Source: Polydactylus sextarius | Lineage: Eukaryota > Chordata > Actinopteri > Polynemidae | Reading direction: 5' to 3' | Length of the DNA: 64,000 nucleotides | NCBI GenBank assembly: GCA_016801845.1 | Contig: CM028920.1 | Coordinates: forward strand, 3,880,501-3,944,500 | Shown here: positions 49,138 to 62,439 of the stretch, in pieces | Layout of the letters: the number at the start of each line of letters is the position of its first letter | Numbering within the stretch: position 1 is the stretch's first letter | The notes under the pieces: generated by a model | What the model saw: only the letters and a program-made list of their open reading frames with translations | Databases searched by the model: none | Told to the model about the DNA's origin: nothing | Position numbers and translations under genes: made by a program

Positions 49138-50695
49138 GGTGTTTTGAATTCAGCATGAAGCACTGCTGCACCTAAAAGCTCTGCCTTATAGTGCTACCTG
49201 CAAGGAAGACTCCTGCACTCCTGGACAAGCTGTACAGCTTTACAGATAGTGAAATCAGTGAACACAATAAGTCCACAACAAAAAGCTCAGAACATTGCTT
49301 GTAATTTGGGAATTAAGCATCAGTTAACTCCAAATGTATTTCGGGCAGTTTACTTAACCGCTACTCTAAATGTTTACTCTTTCAGTTCAGTTCAGCATTG
49401 GCAGGATGAATGAATTCGAACACCATTGAATGTTTTCTGGGCAAAGAGCCAAAAAAAGTCCATCATGTTCTTCTAAAATACCAATGATTGGAATCAGATT
49501 TGTTTTGCTTACTCAATCACAAACCCTGAACCCATGGCATGATCACAGGTTAGCAAAACTCTTTCCAAAAAACTCACACCCCCTTCTGAGTTAATTTGGC
49601 ATTAATCTACAGAAACCAAAATCAAAAAGACAATAGAGTTTATCCTGTGGTTAAAGAGCAAAGAAAACCAACTTCATCAGCGTCATCACACGCTACAATG
49701 CTCAATGCTGTTGTTGATGTTTTTTTTTAATTTGTATAAATTGTTCATGTAGGAAGTGAGGCTACAAACCAGGTTTTACGTATTTTTTTAGAGCAGTACA
49801 GTACACTCAGTAAGTACATTTCTTGGAGACCAGTGCTTTAACTGAGGCACTTATCTGTAAGCTTTGTTCTAGGTTGGAATGACTCAGAAATGACCACAAT
49901 AAGGCCCTTGAGACACACCACAAACTCAGACCAACAAAGAAAGGCTCTTTAAAGTGGTTGTGCTGCACTTCCACCCTGCTCTAAGCTGTTAGAGGCTTCC
50001 CTGTGAGTCACCTGAACACTTCTATTTATCACTGTCTCACTGGTGCAGCAAAGCCATTCCTCAGCTGGGACAGGAGGATATGTGAGAAATGTTGTTTGAG
50101 AGTTGGGAAGGCACCAGGTTGCTACCTAACCTTATGTTGTCCATGTGATGTTTCTGAGAGGAACCTTAACAGTGGGGTGAGCAATGTCTGTTGTTTCTTT
50201 TCAATATCAAATCCATGATGTGAACTTGGAACATCAACAATGAGATGCAGCAGATCTTATGCCACAGTAGTGGTGAGGCTTTAGGGATAGCTATGTTTAT
50301 CTGCTTGTCTGCTTGTGTTTGTATTGTAAGTAAGTATGTAAGTATTTGATACTTTCCCTGGAATTTTAGACTAATTCTAATGATATAATTTTGGGAGTAA
50401 ATGCACAACAGAGGTAAATCTAACAGTAAGTAATAAAATCAGAGAAAAGAAAATTACTTTTGATGACAATGGCTAGTTAAACAATTAAAAAGTAACATAT
50501 ATCTTAAAAACTAAGTCAAAATATATATCTGGAGGAGCGCTAAAGCTGTCTCTTGTAAAAAAAAAAAAGGAGTAAATAAATGTGTTGGAATGCTCTGAAG
50601 AGAAAAAACATTGATCTTGAAGGAGCCATGGGAAATTTAAGCAAGCAATATAAGTTTGCAGAGCAATACATGATGTTCAGCCATCACCAAGAATT
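49138..50695. other. intergenic DNA
   Basis: AT-rich sequence with a GTAAGTAAGTATGTAAGTA simple stretch at about 50,326. No gene was recognised. Confidence 0.5.
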
Positions 50696-50699
50696 TCCA

Positions 50700-51290
50700 T
50701 CAGTGATATGGTGAGGATTCAACCTGTGCCCTTTGCCAGTAACTGACAGACACATCATGACAAACCAGGCGACCAATGTCACACGGCAGATGCAACTGGT
50801 GGCACAACCAGGTCCTCACCAGTCTGGCATTAGAACTTGAAAACATGTGGTGTTAGACCTAATCATTGGCCCCAAGAGCGAGAAATCCCCTCAAGGCAAA
50901 AATGTTTTTCCAAGCAGGATAAACAGGACATCTATTTATGGCCTGCAACTAGAAGATGTTGGATGGCGGCCAGCAATTAACCTTTCCACATAAGATTGCT
51001 TTCACCAATCGCAGGCCAGACTTAGTACTATGGTCCCTTTCACTGAAGACTGCTTACATGATTGAGCCCACAGTTCCACTGGAGAACTCAGACAAGGAAG
51101 TCTATGACTGTGAGAAGCTGCGCCATGCAGTGCAAGCAGAGGACATGAAGCATCGTGGCTAGAATAATAAACTATCTGGCTGAAAATGGATGGAGTGGAT
51201 ATGTGGTGTCCTCCACCAGCAGAATGCTAAAAGATCAAGGAAGTCATGGCCAGCGTATAGAGGTGTGTAAAAAAAAGCAGCCAGTGGATT
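50700..51290 (+). mobile_element. fossil of a reverse-transcriptase-type retroelement, C-terminal end
   Basis: Following frame changes, the plus strand gives segments typical of the C-terminus of an RT-containing ORF common in teleosts and marine invertebrates: an ALCQ remnant of a Cys motif, then GRCNWWHNQVLTSLA, NRRPDLVLWS, AYMIEPTVPLE (from the family's IELTVPWE), YDCEKLRHAVQAED, and GWSGYVVSSTSRMLKD with GSHGQ. The element class is not certain. Stops and frameshifts show that it is dead. Confidence 0.7.
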
Positions 51291-51339
51291 TTGCTAAAGT
51301 GAAGTGTCCAGTGATGGGCTCTAAGAACAATATGACCAC

Positions 51340-51535
51340 AGGTGGCTGTGGCTCAGGAGGTAGAGTGAGTTGCGCATTAATTGTAAGATCAGTAGTTCAA
51401 GGTGCAGACTTCTCCTCAAGTGTGCACCTTGAAGTAATGCTGCCCCACATAGTTGTTCAGTTGGAGTGTGAACTTGATTAGTTAGACTAGAAAAGTGCAG
51501 TCCATTTACATGAACCACTTTTAACCCTTCAACCA
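51340..51535 (+). mobile_element. truncated RTE-X/Expander-like tail, copy 2
   Basis: Starts with GTGGCTGTGGCTCAGGAGGT and GATCAGTAGTTCAAG-type blocks, then jumps to the end block AGTGCAGTCCATTTACATG; the middle of the unit seen at 38.33 kb is missing or scrambled. It abuts the retroelement fossil on its left and an AT microsatellite on its right. Confidence 0.6.
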
Positions 51536-51554
51536 TCTGCTGTTTTCCATAATG

Positions 51555-51557
<3 letters not shown>

Positions 51558-51589
<32 letters not shown>
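51558..51589. repeat. (TA)n microsatellite
   Basis: Sixteen TA units, directly after the LINE/SINE tail. Confidence 0.96.
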
Positions 51590-51594
<5 letters not shown>

Positions 51595-53079
51595 ATTTTG
51601 GGGCATTTTTGCCTTTGCCAGGAAACAGGGAGGAGAGTGGGGGAAGGACACACAAGAAAGATCGACTCAACATGGTGTACCTTAGCCACTCGGCTAGGGC
51701 AAAATGGACACTTAGGGTGAATATTGTTGAAAAGGGTGTAAACGTGTGTGTAGACTCCAATGTAGACTTGGGATAATGTGTCTTGGGCCCAGTTGTACAG
51801 GAAATATAAAATCTTCTAGGGCCATCATGAACCACTCTCAACAACTAGGTGAGTCCTGTGGAAAGTACTCACTGCCACTATTGTCACTATTGGCGTAAGG
51901 GACAGTTAATGACAGCATGACAGTAAGAGAGATCTTGTCATCAAGCTTATAACTACACAGCTTCAATTTTAGATTTTGCAGATTTCAGATGAATAAAGTT
52001 ACTCTGTTTTAATTTTTTGAATCAAAAAGCATTTTAAATTTGCTACTGCAAATAAAAAAAGACAAGTTTGACAGGAACATTGGTCCATAGGTTTGTGTGG
52101 TAACTTCACAACAATGTAAGTGACCAATCTGTCTGTAATCTAAGTAATTGTGGCTTGACCGTGTCCAACATTGCTCCACAGGCTGTCAGAGAATCACTCA
52201 TTAATCTTTTGTCTGTCTCTCTGGCATTAATTACCTGGTCTTGGTCTTACAGGTCTTGGTCTTACAGCTAGTCAGCTGGCATTAGAAAGACAATGAAAGC
52301 ATGAATTAAGTGGTTTGTTTGGTCGTGAGGGGTTTATGTGGGTGAAAGTTCAAAAGGGCACGGAGTAGTTGACCTACATTGAGCATAAAGGTGGCATACC
52401 GTGCAAAATTCACTCATTCACTCAAGATGCAGTGCACTGCTAGATCAGCCTTAATACAGCTCCCACCATGTATTTTGTCCCATTGGAGTGCACAATGGAA
52501 TGTCAAACTAACAAAAAAATTACATGCAAACACCAGCATACCTTTGTTAGCAGAGTTTAGCATATAGAATGGAAGCAAAATCAAATAATGCAACCAACAT
52601 GTCTGTATCTCACTACTCAGTAAATTGCATTGGTTTCAAACATGTTTTTTTCGGAACAAAGAGTAGACTTGTGTTAATTAGTGAGCTTTACAGATGTATT
52701 TGTCTAGATGCAGCTGCACAGCTGTGTGTCTGACTGTCTGGTTAGCAGTAGGCCCCCCAGGGTAGTGTGCTGTCTTCCTTCTTTTCCACCATCTACACAT
52801 CTGACTTTCAGAACAACTCATGGTCTTGTCATCTACAGAAATCTCTGGTGACATTGTGATCATGGTTTGTGTAGAGAAGGTGAGTTCAGGTCTTGTAGAT
52901 CGCTTTGTAAGGTGGTACAGTTGAATGTGACTAGTGTGACAGACCTAATTTGATAGGAGATTGAAGTGAATTTCCAGATGAAGATCCCAGATCCCAGATC
53001 AGTGAGACTGATGTTGAGATTGTCCAGTGCTATAAATATTGGTGTACAATTGAACATTGTGCTGGAGGAGTCTGTTGTC
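51590..53079. other. intergenic DNA
   Basis: No gene was recognised. A short tandem duplication GGTCTTGGTCTTACA lies at about 52,231-52,266, and CAGATCCCAGATC occurs near 52,986. Confidence 0.5.
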
Positions 53080-53290
53080 TGAGCAGCACGACGGCACAGG
53101 GGTTAGCGCTGTTGAAGGTGTTGAGTTTGAATGTTTGCATGTTTCCTCCCACCAGGATAGGTGAATTGAGCGTACTAAATTGCCCCTAGGTATGGATGTG
53201 AGTGCGAATGGTTGTTTGTCTACATGTTGTTCGTCTATATGTGGCCCTGCGATGAGCTCCATGGTCTAGGGTGCATCAAAGGTCAGGACA
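53080..53290 (+). mobile_element. decayed L2-like LINE/SINE 3' tail, copy 2
   Basis: Same order of blocks as the copy at 19.5 kb but better preserved: GCACGACGGCACAGGGGTTA, TTTGCATGTTTCCTCCCACC, CTAAATTGCCCCTAGGTATG, GTGCGAATGGTTGTTTGTCT and GGCCCTGCGATGAGCTCCAT. Truncated on both sides and non-coding. Confidence 0.8.
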
Positions 53291-54382
53291 CAAGCAGATT
53301 GAACAAACTGATGAAAAAGGTTGGGTCTGTGGTTGGGTGGTTGGGTCCAAGCTCGACACTCTGGACTTGGTGGCTGAGGACAGAATGGTGACAATACTAC
53401 AGGCAACCATGGACATGGAGTCATAGCCCCTTCATAGAACATGTAGCAAACCTATAGAGTCAGTTTTTGCCTGGCTATGACAGAGAGCAATGCAGGGCAT
53501 TGTTCTTGCCAACTGTTATCACACTCTTTAACTCATATACCACTATGAACTGGACAGAATCCAAATCTAATATATTTCAGAACATTCATACATTTGTATT
53601 ACTTGCATAGCTCTTTTCAGGGTTGTTACTTTTTCTGCCTAGTTATGAGGTAAAAGTGTAAATCAGAATGCCGCATTCAATTTAAAAACATCTGGATTCT
53701 TGCAGATGCTCAGCAAGGGACTTGTTCTCGTTTCTCAGCAACGCTGGTCTTTATCTGAAACTAGTGGATCAAAAACAACATGTAGTAAAGGGAATTTATC
53801 ACTGCTCTTTCCCAAAGGCTTCACCCTAGGCCACTAACAATACAATCCCAGAATTACACCCAGTATTGTCACTTACTGGCGAATGAAACAGGAAGTGTAT
53901 GTGTATGTGTGTATGTGAGTATGTGTTTTTGTGATTTTGTGGCAGCAAAACACCAGTGTGAGAGGATCAGGGGTACATGAAAATAGATTAAAAGGATTCA
54001 TCCAGTTATCAAGCCACTGCAGACAATCTCTGCTAAGTGATAGCAGAGCCATTCAAAGAGGACTCCACCAGCCACTTTCCCACCCTCTCCAACCCCCAAT
54101 CTGCTGTCCACCACCTCTGTGTGTGTGCTGTATTTGAGCTTTACAACCGTAACTATAGATTTAATTAAAATGGGAAAGAGGATTACTGATGAAATGCTAC
54201 AGTTTAGCAGTATCCATGTGTGTAGGGCTTATTCTGTTCCACTTTGAAAAATGTGGCTTTTGGTATGAACTCTATGTTACCATGAATGTACATGCAATAC
54301 TATGGTTCTTCTATCTAATGGAACTTGAGTGATTGTAATTGTGTGTAACTGTGCTGCTAACCCTGCTGCTAGTGTTTAAAAA
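53291..54382. other. intergenic DNA
   Basis: No gene was recognised. A GT-rich simple stretch lies at 53,896-53,930. Confidence 0.5.
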
Positions 54383-55152
54383 CACTAGCCAGCTTCAGAC
54401 TGTCGAGCCAGGCCAGGGTCATTTGGGGGCCACCTAGATGCTAGGCCCAGGTCTACTGGCCCCATAGCCCCTGTTCTGATTGTCAGGCTACCAGTCTCGG
54501 AAAGCCCCTGTTTGTTAAAATGTTACCAATACTACCCATTTTCAAACAGAATGGGAAGTTCAAGTACGCAAAAACAAAAGACTAACGGCGAGTAATCAAT
54601 CAATTCAATAGCTGTTTTTAATTCTAGTTGTAGCAGATCTACATGGGTCTGCTGTAAGAAGTTAGCTTGCTAACTGCCATTTAGATTGCTAGCATAGCTT
54701 ATACTGAACCCACAGTTTCTTGAGTTTTTCTTGGACTCGGAGGACAGCTGTGATCTGTTTTGTTCTGACAAAACCCATTAATTCTCTGCTGGACGTTGTC
54801 CTCTGCCCAGATGGAGAACAGAGCACGAACATCATCGTGAGACCAGAACACTCAATCCATCGTTCTCCAAAGCAGCTAAAATCATAAATACATTTCTGCA
54901 CTGCCATATTTATTAACTCTACCTGCTGACTCCACACCTACAGCAACAGGTTGACCCCGTCTTAATTTTGACCCCGCCTCTAGCCCCAAAGTCTGATCCA
55001 ACATTTTTGGCTGGGCCAGAAATCTGGAACTAGTGGCCTTGAGACAGTCCTGAGGCACCAGTTAGCACCGACCTGAGACAGTATGAAAGCAATTAGCCCC
55101 AGTACGCTTCGGTTAGCTTGGCTTTGGCCCGACAGTGTGAAGCTGGCTACTG
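54383..55152. mobile_element. 770-bp non-autonomous DNA transposon with terminal inverted repeats
   Basis: The first 28 bp (CACTAGCCAGCTTCAGACTG and on to TCGAGCCA) match the reverse complement of the last 28 bp (from CAGTAGCCAGCTTCACACTG to TCGGGCCA) at 25 of 28 positions. Inside there is no transposase; the minus-strand frame at 54,689-54,937 resembles nothing. The CAGT-type end fits hAT-like elements, but the flanking 8-mers (TTTAAAAA and ATACTGTT) do not match, so no target duplication survives. GC is higher than in the neighbouring DNA. Confidence 0.75.
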
Positions 55153-58100
55153 ATACTGTTGGCCCCTGTTATGTTGGCCTGGGGTTATGTTTTTAACTAA
55201 AACCTTTTTTTTTCTGTTAAAGCTTTGAGAATTTTAAAAAGTGGCTGTAGTGGAAATCTTGACAGCTATTTCCATCCAAACAAATCTTGTAAAGTAACCT
55301 GAAGAAGACTAAAATGAAATCAAAAGCTCTGGGGAAAAAAGGTTTGGCTTTTACTGACAAGAATTACTTGTCAAGAATTACTCTTCAAGGCTAGTATATG
55401 TGTTGTGGAAACATGTCCTGACTATTCAGAATATGAGATTAAAAAGAAAGTTAGATTTCCAGTTTTATGTTCCCATTTTAAAAATGTAAAATCTAAGATA
55501 TAATACAATGGAAGGAAAAGTTGCAGTTACAGTTGCAGTGACTGGATTTCAAGAAAACTTTGCACCAGTGGCAGCAAAGTCTCATTAATTAATAATATTT
55601 ATAGCCCCCGTTTGAACCTGCCTGGTTTATTTTCCATAGTATAACTTGGACATTGCAGTTTCATAATCATCCATCATGATTTTATGAAAACAGAAGTGGT
55701 CAAAGCAAAAACTGCAGCTCAGCTTCACCGTGAGAACGGCAGCAGATGAAGGCGCTCAGGGACTCTCAACAATTAAAAAGTTTAATACATAAAGCTTGAA
55801 AATTGAGAAAATTAAGTTGTTTTTTTTTTTAAAACAAACAATCTTAAGAATGATTCATCTATTTTATAATTCTTTTTGTATGTTTACATTGTGATAATCT
55901 AGTAGAAAGGAGCCTAAATTACAGAGGAATTAATGTGTGAGTGTGTTGCTCTTGTTAGAAATCCTCAAACTGCACTTTACAGCTTATATAGGAAAACATG
56001 AATAAACAGTTTGTTTAAACAACAACAAATGCTAAGTTACAGATATAATAAATAAATATTATGCAAATGAGATTTTCCTCAGCATCATTTATTTTGGTTT
56101 AAATCAACTGAATAGAATTTGAATGATAATGAGTTTGCAATCTACACATCCCAAATTAACATAATGTCCTGAGAAAAATCCAAACACAATTTTGTCTTTG
56201 TATGTGTAATGTGGCTTTGTACATGTATCTGATTGTAGCAACAACTGTATATTAGATTGAATGATGCACCATCATCTACTTCCACTGTACAAAAGTGAAG
56301 CCAGACATCCCTGATATGAGTGACAGTGTATGCACCGTCATGATGAGGTGAAGGAGGGGAATAGATACAGTCAGTCTCATCTGTCAGTCATAACGCCTCA
56401 AAATGTTTCCACAACATCAAGATCAGTTTAAAAGCTTTTCATCAGTCACTTTACATGTCACCCATTCATATATTTCAAAAAACTGTTAAAAAAACTGACA
56501 AAACATCATTAGAATTGATCAGTTAGACTTCAACCGCTCCTGTAGACACCACTACAAACTAAACTTTGACAAAAGACTATAATACTTGCAATAAAACAGT
56601 GGCTCCTACCCTCCTCCTTAACTGAAATGATTTTTACCATGTATACCAACAAATAAGCTGTGATTATTATGTAACCTTGTGGCCATGTCTTGTAAAGGTC
56701 CCCTGTGTAATGAGCTTCATTATTATAATTTCAGTGTTTATTATGCTTACAAGGTAGACCCAGCATGTAACATGTCAAACCTGGAGCCAGGCAGTATTAG
56801 GAATATTGATCATGTCATGGGCATCTAACATCCTGATGGATGATGACATGCCAGAAGCTTATTTTGGCCTTTGCCTTTTTTATAGAATAATTGAGCCATA
56901 ACTGAAGTCAGAAATGATTTTTAAAATATGTCACAAAAAGCTAAACAGCAATTTATTTGGCACCGTAGGTCAGATCACAGCTCAGGGAAAATAAACCGCC
57001 TGGAGTGCTTCCTACACTAACGCTTTCATCCCAGCTCTTTATACAGAAAAGAGACATCAGAGCCAGATGTATCACACTGACACATCTGGGAGGGTTTGGT
57101 CTCTTGGTCTAGAATTACGAAGCTTGGATCACACTTTTGGATGCTGCCTTACATCCATGTAAAACCTCTTTGCCCCTTTGTACCCTTGTTTAACTCTCAG
57201 AGTTGATACGTCACAGGGACTCCTTAAGAACCAAATCAGCTCTGGCTCTGTGTTTCATTCATTCATATTTTTCCTGTGACCCAATTTTCTGTGGTTTAGG
57301 CAGCATGAAAAGATGAGGCACAAAGCAATTTTTCACAGGGATTAGAACCTTTTTCATACAAGACAAATTGTGCGAAGGGAAAAGGGTCACAAAATTGCTG
57401 TAATATAATATAATTGCCATGTGAATTAAACTGTATTGTATCACACTGTCATGTACAGTAAGGGCTGATTATGATAAGACACAACTGGTTTATTTCTCAG
57501 GTGTGTGCGTCACATTTATTTGCAGCCAAAAGATTCACAGGGGAGCAAGTGATGCAAATATTTTGTAGAAAAAAAACCTCTCCAAAGTCAAAAATCTTTT
57601 TCATGTCAAAACAGAAATATGGTTTACATCTGTGCATGAAATAATAACTATGTAATGAGAACACATACTCATACTGATGTGAAGAAAAACTTTGCAAAAC
57701 AGATGGGCAGATAGCAATGTGTTTTTTAAGCATTTTATCAGACTGATTGTAGATTCATTTGAACTCACTCCTGAGACCTTGCTTAATGATCTGTGTACCT
57801 ATTGAAATCAGCCTGGAGGATATTGATGCCTGTCTCTGATAAACTAAGGAGAGCTTGACTTCTAAGAGCAGTTCTTGGATCTTATCCAGGTGAGCTTACC
57901 TCACTTTGTGGCTTAGTTGGCTGGAGAATTAGAATGAGGCCTCTCTCTCTTTCTTTGGCCTATGGCCCTGGAACAAAATGATTATTCCTCACATTTTGGC
58001 TAATGACTTTGGCACATCAGCATATCCTGTTCTCTAACACATATCAATTAGCTGGGACTGCATGAATGCCCGCAACACTTATGAGAACAGAGTGCTGACA

Positions 58101-61100
58101 CCAGCAATGTGACCAAGACATCCTTAGTTGACTCTTAAGTAGTTGTGATAACTCTAGTTTCAATCCAAAGTCAAAAGGTCCCAATTTAGAGAGTCATAAC
58201 AAGTTCAGCCCAGTCTCAAGTAGACTCATTTAGTCCAAAATAATTACTAGTACAACAATGGGACAGTTACAAACAGTAAACATCCACAGTTAAACTTCCA
58301 ATTATGAACAAGACTAAGAAGACAATAGAAACTTAATAAGAAATAAGCATAGTAGGAACACTAAATGTCCACCAATCATCCCACTGAAACCTACAGTACT
58401 GAGACCGGCTTCTACTTTTAACAGTCTTGTTCATCAGCTGGAGACCATATTCCTGTCAGGCCTGATGTTTCCTTACATTTAAACTGTACTTCTCCACCCA
58501 CCATATGTTGCCTGCCCTTAATTCCTAATGACAAGAACAAGAAGGTTAAAAGCCGCAAAAGTGTCAAGTGTCACCTAGACCAGAGAACAGAAAACTACAT
58601 TGTAAAGAGACCAGTCACGCTCCAGTTTCTACATATCAGAAGTGTTGTTTTCAGGGCTGACACGTTCATATTCATGTTCTTGAGATGATCAAGATGGAAA
58701 CTCGTTTAAAAACACATCTCTCAATTATCTTTCATAATAATAACATATGTCTTCATTTTACTGCCCAGTGACTGAAAGGGTCTGATGTCTGACCACTGAG
58801 TAATTATTATAGTTATTATACTACATTGTTGCCGTTTGTTATATCATTTAATTTAATTTTCATCTCATTATTTCACAAAAAGTGATAGAATGTGTCTCTA
58901 ATGGCTTCTAATGGAGTCTAATACCAACTAAAACTTTGATCACAGAACCATATTTAAAGCAGTTTTTCTACCTGACAGACTATGATGAGATGTAATATAT
59001 AAGTTAGTTTCATCCAGAAATTATTAAAATAATTCAGCATTAAATAATATAAAGTAATTATAATATAATTGTTAAAACTCTTATATGATCTAAAATAATA
59101 TGAACATAAAGCAGCAACAATATAGTGAGTGAAAATATGTTTTGTCACGGTGACGGTAACATACTGCTCGGTACAAAGGACACTCTGGTCCTTTCGTTGG
59201 ACTCAAATTGTGAGGTGGAGAATTATCCAACATGGATGTAATAACTATTGATACTGCCTGCTTGTTTACACTATTACCCTCCTATTTTACAACTACCAGG
59301 TGAACAGTCGTTTGTTATTTGAACTCTAATGTGAGTTAAAAATGGCACCTGACGCTGAGGAGGAGGGTGCATGCAGAGCGGCATAGTAGGAGTGATAGCA
59401 TGAAGGAGGGAAGGTAATGAAAATGACGACAATCAGACAAAAAGAGGTCAAGGAAGACGGAACAGCTGGTGAGAAAGAAGAGGTGATACTAAAATCTGGT
59501 GGTTTCATCACTGCACTCGGAGGCTGATGAAAACAAGCAGTAACAAATATTTGAAAGGCTTTCAGCTTGGAAGAACAGAACACATGTAGTTCCTGTGTTT
59601 TTTTGGACATTTACATAACAATTCTTTTGCTGCTTGAACTCATTGTTGTGGTTGTCATGAGCCTACGTCACAAATGGAGAGTTACAAGAGCTCGTCAGAA
59701 ATCTCACAGGCATCATTGTGCTGGCCATCAGAGTAATAGACTGTCTGGATGCATTATCTGGTTGCATTATCTCCCTCTGCCTGCAGCCAGAGCTTGGATG
59801 GGATCCCAGAGCAAAGTGATTGAAAAGCAAGAGGAATCAAGCGCGGGGCATGTGAGCTGAACCGGTAATATATGATAAAATAGAGCGGTTTCACTACACT
59901 CAGATGTCAGGAGGTGGGGGCAGCAAACATATTCTCTATAAGTTATGAGCAGTAAGTGGAAAGACTGAGAAGAAAAACACAAAATAGTTCAAGATGATGG
60001 AATGAGCTATTTGTAGAATGACAGTTTATGATGGTTTATTCGCTACTTGGCTCAACACGTACATATCCGCTGCTGTCGGGCTAACATCAAGGCATATGGA
60101 CTCATTCAAAGAACCGTTGTCATAGTCTTTGTTGAACTATTGAAATCCTAAAACTAGAGCCACTCCCTAACACCACCCTTGTTGTGAATAAGTTGCAGAG
60201 CTTTATAATAACCTGTGTCTGCAACAGTGGAAGTAATAGGACTGAGCCTATGGACTGAGACAAGCAGCCATTTTATAATGAGGGATGGAACCGTTCAGCC
60301 ATACAGCACCACTCTTCCTGTTAGGATCCTTAAATTAAAGAAGCAAACGATGCGTGTAGCAAATTCTCGCCCTTAAATCTCCAGGGCTACCTTTCTCTGA
60401 GTGGAATCTAACTCTACTTTCTACCAGCTCAACTCTCATCTGCTCCACTGAATCATCCCTGCTCCTCTCAGAAAAAGGGAAACTGTCTTCTGTGTACCAG
60501 TGAATTGGAGCTGTATTTGTCTACGGACCATTTTCATCAGTGTGGGAGAGCGGTTACTTGTGCATTTCATCACTCTGAAATTTATGACACTTACAGCAGT
60601 GTTTCTTCTCAACTCTGGAGTGTTTGGCGCTTTTAGTTTAGATTACTGAGCTTGTTGAAAACATGGCATTTCAATTTCCAGATGCCAACAAACACAACTC
60701 GCTTTCAAGTGAGTCGAAGCAGAGATAAGTAAGAGTTCAACATGAACTAATCAGAGATTATGTCTGTGCAATGGCTCAGTTGGCTTGTAGGTCTGAAAGA
60801 CTTATTATTACTTATGTATTTATATTAATATTAATTATTATATATTAATATTTTGACATATATTATTAGGTATATATTACTTATATTATTCTAAAATAAC
60901 ATTGAAGGGAGAGAAAGAGAGTGGTAAATAGATCTTTAAGGAAGGAAAAACCTTATCTTAGATACATAAATGTTTGGTATTATACCTGTATGTGGCAACT
61001 AGTGCTAGAACTAAATATATTAAGTGCATCATGTTTTAGTAATGTAAGTGTGAGAAATTATAAGGTTTGTCACACTTCTGAAGTATAATCATTTTAAGAA

Positions 61101-61374
61101 TTGCTTAGTGGAAACACAAATTATTAACTTGTCACCTGACTGTTTCTAGTCCTGTCAAACTTCCTCATTCACTCGCTTTTAGTATGAGCCAAGATTGAAA
61201 TAGTTACTTTGGAGAGTGTAATCTTACTGTAACAAAGATTATGAAATAAAAAAAGATCTGATGGGTGTGCTGTCCAGCTGCTGGATAGTTTTTAAAAAAA
61301 TTTCCAAAAGAAATAATTCCATATATCTGCATATATTCAGTCTTAAAAGCCAATGGGAAAAGCTTTCTGGAAAG
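55153..61374. other. gene-poor DNA
   Basis: No gene or well-defined repeat was recognised. 56,700-57,250 and 57,760-58,110 look single-copy and may be conserved non-coding DNA. 60,800-60,900 is AT-rich simple sequence. Confidence 0.45.
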
Positions 61375-61485
61375 CCAGTTGAGCTACTATAACCACAACC
61401 AAAATATGTTCAGAACTTACCTTGTAACCCTACTGCTTATTTTACGTTTGTCTTCTTTTCCATCTCTATAAAGTCCACCTCTACA
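61375..61485 (+). repeat. dispersed repeat, member 2 of an inverted pair
   Basis: Shares TTCAGAACTTACCT, CCTACTGCTT and CTATAAAGT in order with the reverse complement of 19,870-20,030. The intervening sequence has diverged. Confidence 0.45.
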
Positions 61486-62439
61486 GATTGACTTTCATTG
61501 ACATCAGTGGAATCTCAGTGCTGGTGGGCCTTTTCACTCAAATTAAAGATTTTCAGCTCGAATGGACACATCTTTGCATCTGTTCATATAGCAAATTCAG
61601 TTATTCACATCTTTGCTTTGACATTATAAGTAGCATTAAAAATGTGCTTTGCATTTGGTCTGAACATAAATTTAAGTTGCAAAAAAACAGGATTTTAATT
61701 GAAAATACAATTATGCATAATGAATTTACTGAATTTACTTAATTTCCAGGTTCAACATTCCAAGACACTACTGGTTGTGGATACTAGACAGTTTATTCAC
61801 CTCCTCAGCCTTCGATAACTGACCTATTTACTGAGGCCCATGAAAGTTTTAGTTTAGTTGGTCTTGTCGACCTTCATTAGAACATAAAGTATGTATGTTC
61901 ACAGCTAAGTTAGCCCTGGTGAAGACGTTTAATTCCTTTACTTTGGCCTTAAGGCACCTCAGCAGATAAGTTTAGACATAGTGAGTGTAGCCAGCATTAA
62001 ACATCAGCTCGGGACAAACTGCAGATCCTAAAACTCTGCTATACCCTTATGTGGGTATGGTATAGCTTCATGTTTTCCTAGATTTATGGACTTGAGAGGA
62101 GGTTAGATCAGGCAGATGGTGCAAGAGAATGTGGGGAGGACATTAATTAAATCTGCTGTGATGTGTTGTGTACTGTCTAATATAAAATTAATGAGTTGTG
62201 TTGGCTGAGCAAAAGTGGAACATTTAAGCTTTGTCTTGTTTGCTTTGACTTCATGGAGTCAATACTTTTAGCTAAGTAAATACATATTATTTTACTTAAT
62301 AAGGACTGGTTTGCTGTACTACTACTTGTCAAAACTGGTTGAGGTGAGATGGTCATTAGATTAGGTTAGTAGCTTACACCTGATGCAAGATGTAAGACTT
62401 TATTTTCAGAATATATTTTGCAGATCACAAATCAATGTG

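Noticed and set aside
59326..59860. Overlapping frames with hydrophobic stretches on both strands
   Set aside because: Antisense to each other, no recognised family, and the hydrophobic stretch comes from a T/G-rich tract.
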